Source of the DNA: Actinomadura macra NBRC 14102
Lineage (GTDB): Bacteria; Actinomycetota; Actinomycetes; Streptosporangiales; Streptosporangiaceae
Direction of reading: 5' to 3'
DNA length: 64,000 nucleotides
Assembly: GCF_001552215.1 (NCBI RefSeq)
Contig: NZ_BCQT01000002.1
Coordinates: forward strand, 248,001-312,000
Shown: positions 45,862 through 53,295 of the stretch, piece by piece
Position numbering within the stretch: the stretch's first letter is position 1
How the letters are laid out: each line of letters opens with the position of its first letter
The notes under the pieces: generated by a model
Databases searched by the model: none
Told to the model about the DNA's origin: nothing
Seen by the model: the letters and a program-made list of their open reading frames with translations, nothing else
Made by a program: the position numbers and the translations under genes

Positions 45862-47712
45862 CTAGAGGATGGTGGCGCCCCAGGCGACGGGCACGGCGTG
45901 CTCGGTCCCCTCGGCGTCCTTGAAGGTGAGGGTTCCCTTGCCGGGCAGGCCGATCAGTGTGGTGCGGAGGGTCAATGTCAGCTCGACCGTGCCGTCCTTG
46001 GGCATACCGCCCTGCGTCTGCGACAGGATGAGCTGGTTGGTGGACGTCATCGCCGTCCAGGTCACGGGTCCGCTCCGGGCCGCCAGCCGGACCCTCGCCG
46101 TCTTGGTCCCGCGGAACTCGATCTTCGCCGGGGCGACCACGAGAACACCGGTGGGGGGCTGGGCCGGCGGGGACGGCGAGGACGACGTGGGCGGCGACGG
46201 CGAGGGCCCCGTCGGGCTGGTCGGCTCCTGGTCATCGGTCTGAGGACGGACGGGAGGCGCCCCCTGAGGTCCGGGCCCCCCGCCCCGCGGGCCCGCGGCG
46301 TTGTGGGGATCGTCGTGCCCGGAGCCGCCGTGCGGCTTCTGATGGGTGATCGACGGCTGCGGATGCGTCCGGAACGGGGGCCAGGACAGCGAGTTGCCGC
46401 CGATGCCGGACCCCATGGCGAACACGGCCACGAGCGCGGCCACGAGCGCCCCGGCCATCCCGCCTCCGGTGAACAGCCACCGGCGGGTGAACGGCGAGGG
46501 CACGTCCGGCTGGCTCGGCAGGCCCTCGGGGGTGAGTGTGCCGCCGCGGGCGGCGATGTCCGCCCGGTATCCCGCCAGCTCGGGGTCGGTGGCCGTGTGC
46601 ATGACGCGATGGCGCAGCGCCGCGGGCAGCACCGGCGCCGGTGCCCTCTTGAGCAGCGCGACGGCGCGGACCTGGCCGCGTCGCCGGCAGCCCGGGCACT
46701 CGGCGGCGTGCGCGTCGAGCTCCAGGTCACCGGTCGGGCCGGACGCCGAGGTGTCCGAACCGGGCATCTCGCCTCGCCGGTGGAACGTCTGCCACAGCGC
46801 GGCGGAGAGCGGCCCTCGGTGCACGTCCGTGCCGTGACGCTCGGGCGGCTGCTCTGCCGACGAACCGGCGGTCCGCCCAGCGGACTCGTCGTCGGGCTCG
46901 CCCGGACCGGTACCGGTGGGCGGCTTCTTCGCCGCGGCGGCCACTCCCGCGAGCGGCTCGGAGGACGAGCGGCCCGGACGCGCCGGAGCTCCGGTCCCGG
47001 TCGGGCCGCGGGCGGCCAGGACCGCGACGGCCGTCGGCCGCGCCTCCGGATCAGGCCCGGGGGATCCGGCGGACTCGACGGAACCGGCGGTGCCTCCAGG
47101 CCCGCCCGAACCGGCGACACAAGCGAGGATGGTACCGCGGAGCTCCGCCATCAGGGCGGCCTCCATGGACTCACGGCCCCGGCGGATCCGTACCGCGGCG
47201 CGGCGGGGCGACAGCCCGAGGGTCGCACCGAGCCGTGCGGGGTGCAGACCGTGTCGGAAGGCCAGCAGCACGACCTCCCGGTCGACCGGGTCCAGCGGAG
47301 CGAGCGCGGCCTGGAGCAGGTCGTGCAGTTCCTCGGACGGCGGCCAGTCCGGGACGGGCTCGTCGGAGTCGGTGCGGTCAAGGAGGGGGACGTCGGAGAA
47401 CTCGCCGTCCCGATCCCAGTACAGCGTGCTCACGCGGCCACGGCGGATGCAGCGGCGGCGGACCGCGCCGTACAGCCAGGAGCTCAGGTGCAGGTGGTCA
47501 CGCATGCGCGGCGCGCGGCGGCAGGCGTCGATGAACGTGTCGTGGACGATTCCGGCGGCGACCTTCTCGTCCGCGGTCATCGACAGGCCGTAGTCGTAGA
47601 GACGCTCGCCGTACTCGTCGTAGAGCGCAGCCAGGGCCGCCTTGTCGCCTTCGTTCAGCCCCTTGACCAACTTGCGGTCGGCGGTGGCATCAGAGGGGGA
47701 CACCTTGGACAT
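45862..47712 (-). CDS. ECF-type sigma factor fused to zinc anti-sigma-like, membrane and C-terminal domains
   Basis: A 616-residue protein. Residues about 10–90 are sigma region 2 (LAALYDEYGERLYDYGLSMT, then DTFIDACRRAPRMRDHLHLSSWLYGAVRRRC). Residues about 130–195 are region 4 (LAPLDPVDREVVLLAFRHGL and ATLGLSPRRAAVRIRRGRES). A Ser/Pro-rich stretch leads to HAAECPGC near residue 340, an exact HxxxCxxC zinc anti-sigma motif. A transmembrane helix (GGGMAGALVAALVAVFAMG) follows near residue 415, then a Pro-rich linker and a beta-rich, probably extracytoplasmic domain. The ATG at 47712 follows GGGGAG. The layout joins a sigma factor and its membrane inhibitor in one chain. Confidence 0.88.
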   Translation of the reverse strand: MSKVSPSDATADRKLVKGLNEGDKAALAALYDEYGERLYDYGLSMTADEKVAAGIVHDTFIDACRRAPRMRDHLHLSSWLYGAVRRRCIRRGRVSTLYWDRDGEFSDVPLLDRTDSDEPVPDWPPSEELHDLLQAALAPLDPVDREVVLLAFRHGLHPARLGATLGLSPRRAAVRIRRGRESMEAALMAELRGTILACVAGSGGPGGTAGSVESAGSPGPDPEARPTAVAVLAARGPTGTGAPARPGRSSSEPLAGVAAAAKKPPTGTGPGEPDDESAGRTAGSSAEQPPERHGTDVHRGPLSAALWQTFHRRGEMPGSDTSASGPTGDLELDAHAAECPGCRRRGQVRAVALLKRAPAPVLPAALRHRVMHTATDPELAGYRADIAARGGTLTPEGLPSQPDVPSPFTRRWLFTGGGMAGALVAALVAVFAMGSGIGGNSLSWPPFRTHPQPSITHQKPHGGSGHDDPHNAAGPRGGGPGPQGAPPVRPQTDDQEPTSPTGPSPSPPTSSSPSPPAQPPTGVLVVAPAKIEFRGTKTARVRLAARSGPVTWTAMTSTNQLILSQTQGGMPKDGTVELTLTLRTTLIGLPGKGTLTFKDAEGTEHAVPVAWGATIL

Positions 47713-47924
47713 ACACGCTCCCCGGCACCGGCGTGGAAGTCCGCCCCCAGAGGGGTCTTCCGGACAATCAGCCCACCTTGCATACACCCACCCACCCCTC
47801 GAACACCACATGATCCCCGAAAACGACATCGACTGTGACCTTGGGGTGAGATGCCGCGCCACTGTGTGACGACAAAGCACCAGATTCGAGTCATTTTCCA
47901 GACCGAGGATGTTATCTTGGTACC

Positions 47925-48179
47925 ATGGTAACGGTTCATCGCGTCCAGACCGGGCTGCGCATCGAGCGAGATGTCCTGAAAGTCCTTAAGGGGCTGGCGG
48001 AGTATCTGGACATCTCACTCGGCGACCTCGTCGAGGGCATCGCGCTGCACGCCTTCGAGGGCCGTACACCCTTCTCGGTCGAGACTCTCGGCAAGATCGA
48101 GCAGCTCAAGGACGTCTACGGCCTGGAACTCACCGCCGCCGACGCCCACCGGCTTACCGACGGAAAGGGCCCACGATGA
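47925..48179 (+). CDS. Small helical protein, possibly ribbon-helix-helix
   Basis: An 84-residue protein (MVTVHRVQTGLRIERDVLKV at the start). The basic N-terminal beta-strand followed by helices and FEGRTPFSVETLGKIEQLKD is reminiscent of small DNA-binding proteins found next to SRPBCC genes, but no motif is decisive. TATCTT (47913–47918) lies seven bases before the ATG, so the transcript may be leaderless. Its stop overlaps the next short frame. It is divergent from the long sigma-factor gene. Confidence 0.6.
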   Translation: MVTVHRVQTGLRIERDVLKVLKGLAEYLDISLGDLVEGIALHAFEGRTPFSVETLGKIEQLKDVYGLELTAADAHRLTDGKGPR

Positions 48180-48193
48180 CGAGCCTCCCGTCG

Positions 48194-48224
48194 CCCGGCG
48201 TCCGGCGTCCGGCGTCCGGCGTCG
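48194..48224. repeat. Short tandem repeat (GGCGTCC units)
   Basis: Four consecutive copies of the heptamer GGCGTCC or its variant GGCGTCG begin near 48197. They lie between the small helical gene and the SRPBCC remnant, in a region where two short frames overlap by ATGA. Slippage here may have helped to break the downstream gene. Confidence 0.65.
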
Positions 48225-48231
48225 GCGAAGG

Positions 48232-48617
48232 ATGACCGGCCGGATCGACATCGGACTGCCCCCCGAAAGGGCGTTCCCGCTCTTCACTCCCCGCGGCGAG
48301 GAACGCTGTGCGCCCGGCTGGCATCCCCGCTTCCCCGCACTGACCGTTGACGACACCGAGCCGGGGACGGTCTTCGAGACCGTCCGGGACGGAATCCGAC
48401 GACCTGGGTGGTCGTGGCGCGCGACCACGGCCGCCACATCTCCTACGCCCGGGCCACACCAGGACACCGCACCGGCACGGTGACCGTCCGCCTCGCCGAC
48501 GACGGCTCGGCCGGGGTGACCTATGACCTCACCGGAGCCGCCCAGGACATCGACGCCTGCGCAGCCAGCCATCGTGGAACCTGCCCGGGTCCTCGTCCCG
48601 GGGGTAGGCGCCGGTGA
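48232..48617 (+). pseudogene. SRPBCC-domain protein, frameshifted and truncated
   Basis: The first frame starts MTGRIDIGLPPERAFPLFTPRGEER and reads well to about residue 54 (TVFETVRDG). The frame then gives low-quality sequence, while another frame continues with TTWVVVARDHGRHISYARAT and VTVRLADDGSAGVTYDLT, exactly as expected for a START/SRPBCC (polyketide-cyclase-like) protein. The break is about 48385–48400. The last third, with the long C-terminal helix, is missing. It is read as a pseudogene. The function of the intact family is ligand binding; the ligand is unknown. Confidence 0.75.
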
Positions 48618-48800
48618 CCCCGGCCCCCGGATCTCGATCTCCCCGACAGCCGCCCCGTCCTCGGCCAGCACCACGTCCAATGCACGCAGAGTAAGAAGAC
48701 GCATGCCGAAACGGATCGAACTCACCTAAGGAACCGCCCCCAGGTAAACACCGAGAAGACGGCGAGCCACCCAGTCTGGGGGCTGGGGGTCGCCCTCCGA

Positions 48801-49298
48801 TCAACTCGATTCCTCCCAGTAAAAGTCATTGCGGAGTTTGGTCATGGCTCGGGAGACGGTGCTCTTTACTGTTCCGATGCTGACGCCGAGGACTTTGGCG
48901 ATCTCGGCTTCGGAAATGTCCTCGTAGTAGCGGAGCATGACGGCGAGTCGCTGTCGTTCGGGGAGGCGGCGGAGCGCGCGGCCGAGGGCGTCGTGGAGTT
49001 CGCTGCGGCGGGTGTGGTCGTCGACGGGGCTGTCGGGGAGCTCGTCGGTGGGGTAGATCTCCAGCTTGCGGCGGCGCCACCAGGAGATTTGGGTGTTGAC
49101 CATGGCGCGGCGGACGTAACCGTCGATGGCGGCGCGGTCGTTGATGCGGTCCCAGGCGAGGTAGGTCTTGGCGAGGGCGGCCTGAAGGAGGTCCTCTGCC
49201 TCGGTGTGGTCGCTGGTCAGCCGGGTGGCCGCACGCAGCAGGGCGGGCCCGCGGTCCGCCATGTACTCGCGGAACTCCTCGTGCCGCGTCCTGTTCAC
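48801..49298 (-). CDS. SigE-family ECF RNA polymerase sigma factor
   Basis: A 165-residue sigma factor of the SigE group common in actinomycetes. Region 2 is RAATRLTSDHTEAEDLLQAALAKTYLAWDRI; region 4 is ALRRLPERQRLAVMLRYYEDISEAEIAKVLGVSIGTVKSTVSRAMTKLR. It has the conserved tryptophans near SWWRRRK. It is a typical length and has no visible anti-sigma gene next to it. The start codon at 49298 is a GTG. It may respond to stress, but no promoter consensus is known to assign a target. Confidence 0.92.
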   Translation of the reverse strand: MNRTRHEEFREYMADRGPALLRAATRLTSDHTEAEDLLQAALAKTYLAWDRINDRAAIDGYVRRAMVNTQISWWRRRKLEIYPTDELPDSPVDDHTRRSELHDALGRALRRLPERQRLAVMLRYYEDISEAEIAKVLGVSIGTVKSTVSRAMTKLRNDFYWEESS

Positions 49299-49564
49299 AT
49301 CACCACCGAACCAGGGGTTGTGGAGCCGCCGGGCCTTTACTGATCTTGACTGCGGGCGACTCCCGGTACAGTTGACGATCGCAGTCAGAGCGTAATTACG
49401 GGTCTACTGTAAACATATTTTCGGGTCAACCAGTGCATAATCTTCTACCGACGTTGAGGGATCGTCCTCCGTCCAGCGACTTATCGCGACAAATCCGTCG
49501 ACTGTGGGGTCACGGCGCGTGAAGCTTGACTCGCCGTCCTAACAGTTGTGGCCGCGAGTTGAAG
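49299..49564. other. AT-rich intergenic segment
   Basis: This 266-base gap between divergent genes includes a distinctly AT-rich stretch (about 49390–49450, with TAAACATATTTTCGGG). It should hold the promoters for both the sigma factor and the double-psi-barrel gene. No exact −10/−35 pair or hairpin was convincing. Confidence 0.35.
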
Positions 49565-50662
49565 ATGGATGCCGGAGTCCCCGCCATGCCGCTACCCAGC
49601 CCCCGTGCAGCGAGGCGTCGCCGACACCGCGAGGCCGTGCTCGGAGCGGTCCCGCACGCGGGGCTCCCGGAGCGGTACGGGCCTGCGCTGGACGTCGTGA
49701 CCGGGATGATCCTCGACGCCAGCCCGCACCTGCTCGTGCTGCGCACCGCCGGGCTGGACGGCGGCGAGGTGCGGCTGCCGATGTCGGAGGCGACGACGGT
49801 CTGGTACGGCGGGCGCGGGGGCCTCGCCGCACTTCGGCCAGGTCGTGAGGCGATCGTGCGGCCGAGGGGCGACGGGCTCGGCGCCGATCGGATCTGGGTG
49901 GACATCGGACGGGTCACCGGCACGATCCTGGCGTGCGGGAGGGACACCGTGGAGGTGGACATGGGACCGCACCGAGGGCAAGCCCATGTGGTGGTCCCCC
50001 CGCACGCCCTCGGCCGGGTGCTGGTGCGGCATCCACGGTTGGAGCCCGGCTACCTGATCGACGTGATCTGTGTCCGGTCGGCGAGCGGCCCGAGGGCGGT
50101 GCGTCCCGGTACGTCCCAGCCCGGCTATCGGGCCGACGACCTTGCGGCGCCCGAGGCGGCCGCGCCCGTCCCGGACGCACCGCACGGGACGGCCACCTGG
50201 TTCGGTTTCCTCGGCACCGACCTGACGGGTCCGCTGGGCGGCCATGACGAGGGCACCTGGTCCCACGCCGGGCAGAGGGGGCCCGGCGTAGGCCAGGAGG
50301 CCTTCGCGGGTCTGGCGTATCCGGCGGTGGATTCCGAGGGCGACGCCGGGGGGTGTGTGGACGCGCCGTCTGGTTGTGTCGCGGTGCCCTACCTGTCGCT
50401 TGGCAGCGAGGTCACCGTCCACAACGAGTGCAGCGGACGGGCCGCGACACTGCCGGTGGTCGAGTGCGGTTGCACCGCGGCCCGCTACTGCGACCGGTGC
50501 GTGGAGTGCGGGACGTCCCCACGCGGGCGGATCGTCGAGCTGACGCCCGCCGCCTTCGTCGGCCTCGGCGGTGATCTGGAGGCTGGGTGCTTCAACGCGG
50601 TCGTGCGCCCCCGTGTGCCGGCGGCGGGCGCGGCGGTTCTCAGGAGGGCGGGACGATGGTGA
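49565..50662 (+). CDS. Protein with RlpA-like double-psi beta-barrel C-domain
   Basis: About 365 residues with three parts. The N-terminal 130 residues include VTGMILDASPHLLVLRTAGLDGGEVRLPMSEATTVWYGG, a small beta-barrel. The middle is low in complexity. The C-terminal 90 residues (VPYLSLGSEVTVHN, VELTPAAFVGLGGDLEAGCFNAVVR) look like the RlpA double-psi barrel, with six extra cysteines (VECGCTAARYCDRCVECG) in between. There is no signal peptide at either possible start (49565 or 49586). The next gene, a MauE-like membrane protein, begins inside its stop codon (ATGGTGA). The two may act together on disulfides or the cell envelope; that is inference. Confidence 0.6.
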   Translation: MDAGVPAMPLPSPRAARRRRHREAVLGAVPHAGLPERYGPALDVVTGMILDASPHLLVLRTAGLDGGEVRLPMSEATTVWYGGRGGLAALRPGREAIVRPRGDGLGADRIWVDIGRVTGTILACGRDTVEVDMGPHRGQAHVVVPPHALGRVLVRHPRLEPGYLIDVICVRSASGPRAVRPGTSQPGYRADDLAAPEAAAPVPDAPHGTATWFGFLGTDLTGPLGGHDEGTWSHAGQRGPGVGQEAFAGLAYPAVDSEGDAGGCVDAPSGCVAVPYLSLGSEVTVHNECSGRAATLPVVECGCTAARYCDRCVECGTSPRGRIVELTPAAFVGLGGDLEAGCFNAVVRPRVPAAGAAVLRRAGRW

Positions 50663-51507
50663 CGTCGATCCAGAACACGCAGGTGCTGCTGCTGGCGGCG
50701 GTCCTCCTGGCGGCGTGCCTGGCGAAGCTGACCGTCCGCGAGCACGTGGCGGACGCTCCGGACCACGTGCACGGGGTGCCGGTACCCGCCGGGCTCGCCC
50801 GGTTGACGGCGCTGCGCCGTAGCCGGGGTCTGAATGTGGGGCTCGGCCTCGGTGAGGGTGTCCTCGGGCTGGCGATGCTGGTGACCTCGCACTTGTCGGT
50901 GAGGTTGGCGACAACGGTCGCGTTCGCCGCCGCCACCTGGGTGGTCGGTGAGTTGCGGGTCCATCGGCCGGACGCAGGGTGCGGGTGTTTCGGCGGGCTG
51001 AGCGGTAAGCGGGTCGGCATGCGCAGCGTGCTGCGGGCCGTGCTGTTCACCGCCGCCGCGGTCGCCTCGCTCGGGGCGCCGCTCGCCGGGTTCCAGGTGC
51101 TGCGGGACGTTCAGGCGCAGGTCGGGCTGTTGCTGCTCATGGAGCTCGCGCTGTTCGCCGCGCTGTCGCCCGAGTTGTCGGTGCTGCTGGAGCGGGGCGG
51201 GCTACCGGGTGGGCGGGGTCGTCCGGCGATGCCGTGCGCGCGGCGCCGCAGCCCGCTCGCGGAGACGTACGCGACGCTGTACAAGAGCCGGGTCTGGCTG
51301 TCGTACGAGAACGTTGTCACCAGTGCGGTCCCTCTTGACGTGTGGCGGGAGGGCTGCTGGCGGTTCGTGTCCTTCCCCGCCCGCTTGGGTGAGCGCGACA
51401 TGGAGATCGTGTTCGCCGTGTCGACCGCCGAGCGCGACCGGACGGTCCGGGCGGCGCTCGTGCAGCCGGATGAGGCGATGACCGGTCTGCTCTCTGCCGT
51501 TCTCTAG
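50656..51507 (+). CDS. MauE/DoxX-like membrane protein
   Basis: A 283-residue membrane protein. Four to five hydrophobic segments are seen (TQVLLLAAVLLAACLAKLTV at the start, LFTAAAVASLGAPLAGFQVL). A conserved CGCF motif (RPDAGCGCFGGLSGKRVGMRSVLRAV) marks the MauE family, whose members help form disulfides or electron-transfer proteins. The C-terminal 90 residues form a soluble domain with YATLYKSRVWLSYENVV. The ATG at 50656 has GGAGGG upstream and overlaps the previous stop. The stop codon lies in a perfect hairpin. Confidence 0.72.
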   Translation: MVTSIQNTQVLLLAAVLLAACLAKLTVREHVADAPDHVHGVPVPAGLARLTALRRSRGLNVGLGLGEGVLGLAMLVTSHLSVRLATTVAFAAATWVVGELRVHRPDAGCGCFGGLSGKRVGMRSVLRAVLFTAAAVASLGAPLAGFQVLRDVQAQVGLLLLMELALFAALSPELSVLLERGGLPGGRGRPAMPCARRRSPLAETYATLYKSRVWLSYENVVTSAVPLDVWREGCWRFVSFPARLGERDMEIVFAVSTAERDRTVRAALVQPDEAMTGLLSAVL

Positions 51508-51545
51508 CACCATCTTGGACACGTCCAAGATGGTGCTAGAGAACG
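51498..51545. repeat. Perfect 22-bp inverted repeat across the MauE-like stop codon
   Basis: The arms 51498–51519 and 51524–51545 are perfectly complementary, with a four-base loop CACG. The left arm includes the last codons and TAG stop (51505–51507) of the MauE-like gene. No T tract follows, so it is either a strong hairpin terminator acting on both strands or a protein-binding or recombination site. Confidence 0.85.
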
Positions 51546-51645
51546 CTCATGTCTGTGGGGGCGGGTCGCCGCCGGGGAGGACCGGGCATGGCATCGAGGC
51601 GGTCACTGCTTCACGCCACCTCTATTGGGCTTCCTATTCTTGTGC

Positions 51646-51786
51646 CTAGAAAGGCGTATAGAGAGCCAGAGGCATGATGATGAAAATCTATGGCTCTCTA
51701 CGCTGGACGCTAGAAAGCCGAATAGTGTGCGGACGTCAGCGTTCGATGCAGCTCTCTACAGCTCTCTAGCCCCTCGACTAGAAAGC
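51646..51786. repeat. Repeat-rich spacer (CTAGAAAG and GCTCTCTA motifs)
   Basis: CTAGAAAG occurs at 51646, 51710 and 51778, about 64–68 bases apart. TAGAGAGCCA (51659–51668) is inverted against TGGCTCTCTA (51691–51700). AGCTCTCTA is directly repeated at 51750–51758 and 51760–51768. The spacer lies between two convergent genes and is AT-richer than its surroundings. The hairpin at 51498 contains the related TTCTCTAGC. Confidence 0.65.
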
Positions 51787-51854
51787 TGTAGAAATCGGTG
51801 ACGAGGTAGTGGCGGTGGTAGACAGCAGTGAGGCGGCAGGGTCGAGCGGACTGA

Positions 51855-53180
51855 TCAGGCGGGCTGGGAGCGGAGGAACTTGCCGAAGTGCGGCACCGTG
51901 AACGCGACCATGCCGCGCTCGGCGCTGTAGATGAGACCTTTCTTGATGAGCCCGTCGCGGGCGGGTGAGAGGCTGGACGGCTTGCGGCCCAGCTCGTCCG
52001 CCACGGCGGCGGTGGGCACGGGGTCGTCGCCCAGCCCGGCCATCGCGCGCATGTAGTCGCGCTCGGCCGGGGTGGCGCGCTCGTAGCGGCTGCCGAAGAA
52101 ACCGACCGCGAGTTCGCTCTCGGCCTCCGGGGCGGCGACCTTGATGTCGTCGACGGTGATGGGGGTGTCGGGTGCGACGTCCCAGACGACCTTGGCGTAC
52201 GCCTGGACGAAGTAGGGGTAGCCGTCGGCGGCGCCGTACAACGCGTCGAGGGCGTCCTCGGTGAAGGTGACCTCTTCGCGCTCGGCCGGGGCGAGCAGCG
52301 CGACGTCTGCTGATTCCCGGTCGAGCCGGTCGATGCGGGCGTACCGGAACAGCCGCTCGGAGTAGGACTTGCTGGCCGACAGGACGGCCGGCAGGTGGGG
52401 CAGTCCGGCACCCACGACGATCAGCGGGCCGCCGACCTGCGACAGTTCGTGGCAGGCGGCGCAGAGGGCGGACACGTCGTCGGCGGGGATGTCCTGCATC
52501 TCGTCGACGAACAGGGCGATGCCGGCGCCGACGTCCGTCGCGACGGACGCCGCGTCCACGAACAGCTCCGTGAGGTCGATCTCCAGGTCGCCGGAGTCGG
52601 CGCGTCCTCGGGTCGCGGGCACGTCGATGCCGGGTTGCCAGCGGTGCGCGCGCGCCTTCCCTTTCCCGGACGGCTCGGGACCGGCCTGCGCGAACGCCTT
52701 CAGCACGCCGAGGAACTCCTCGATCCGGTCGGGCGCACGGTGCCGGGGCGCCAGCTCCCGGACGGCCATGTGCAGCGCCGAGGCCACCGGCCGCCGGATC
52801 GACTGGTCGGGCCGCGCCTCGATCTTGCCGGTGCCCCACAGTCGCTGGATCGCCATCGAGCGGAACGCGTTGAGCAGCACGGTCTTGCCCACCCCGCGCA
52901 GCCCAGTGATGATCATGCTGCGTTCGGGGCGGCCGCGGGCCACCCGTTCGAGCACGACCTCGAACTGCTTCAGCTCGCGGTCGCGGCCGGCCAGCTCGGG
53001 GGGACGCTGCCCGGCCCCGGGGGCGTAGGGATTGCGTACGGGGTCCACGCTCTCGGACTCTATGAGGCGATATAGCTGAGGCCGTAGATTTGCGTAGAAA
53101 CCGCTGCGGCGTGTCGCGGCGGGGCAGGTCGTGGCTCGCCGGTTGGGGAGAGCCTGTTCCGTGGCCATCGTCGCCACCAT
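51855..53180 (-). CDS. AAA-type ATP-binding protein, SOS-box preceded
   Basis: About 441 residues with an ORC/STAND-like ATPase core: N-terminal PVRNPYAPGAGQRPPELAGRDREL, Walker A GLRGVGKT, Walker B AGIALFVDEMQD, sensor region IVVGAGLPHLPAVLS, and a C-terminal winged helix (VADELGRKPSSLSPARDGLI, then IYSAERGMVAFTVPHFGKFL). The ATG at 53180 has GGGAGG five to six bases upstream; a later GTG at 53048 is the family's usual start and remains possible. A perfect LexA-type palindrome lies 37 bases upstream of 53180. The function is unknown; such ATPases often load or remodel DNA-bound complexes. Confidence 0.78.
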   Translation of the reverse strand: MVATMATEQALPNRRATTCPAATRRSGFYANLRPQLYRLIESESVDPVRNPYAPGAGQRPPELAGRDRELKQFEVVLERVARGRPERSMIITGLRGVGKTVLLNAFRSMAIQRLWGTGKIEARPDQSIRRPVASALHMAVRELAPRHRAPDRIEEFLGVLKAFAQAGPEPSGKGKARAHRWQPGIDVPATRGRADSGDLEIDLTELFVDAASVATDVGAGIALFVDEMQDIPADDVSALCAACHELSQVGGPLIVVGAGLPHLPAVLSASKSYSERLFRYARIDRLDRESADVALLAPAEREEVTFTEDALDALYGAADGYPYFVQAYAKVVWDVAPDTPITVDDIKVAAPEAESELAVGFFGSRYERATPAERDYMRAMAGLGDDPVPTAAVADELGRKPSSLSPARDGLIKKGLIYSAERGMVAFTVPHFGKFLRSQPA

Positions 53181-53194
53181 GGCGCCTCCCGGGG

Positions 53195-53206
53195 CGAACG
53201 CGTTCG
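53195..53206. repeat. 12-bp perfect palindrome next to the SOS box
   Basis: CGAACGCGTTCG lies between the ATPase ATG and the LexA-type palindrome. It resembles a LexA half-site pair with a shorter gap (CGAAC-GC-GTTCG). Confidence 0.55.
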
Positions 53207-53216
53207 AACGGGCCAG

Positions 53217-53232
53217 TCGAACCTCTGTTCGA
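53217..53232. promoter_or_regulatory. Perfect LexA (SOS) box
   Basis: TCGAACCTCTGTTCGA is a 16-base perfect match to TCGAAC-N4-GTTCGA. It is 37 bases before the AAA-ATPase start at 53180 (minus strand) and about 64 bases from the end of the pirin gene. LexA control of the ATPase is inferred. Confidence 0.82.
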
Positions 53233-53295
53233 CTATTCGAACACACTAGCGTATGGCGCCCGTCCCGTCACCCGGACACCGCAACTGAACGGCGT

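Noticed and set aside
45838..47838. 666-codon plus-strand frame opposite the sigma-factor gene
   Set aside because: It is low in complexity and lacks any motif; the minus-strand sigma motifs are clear.
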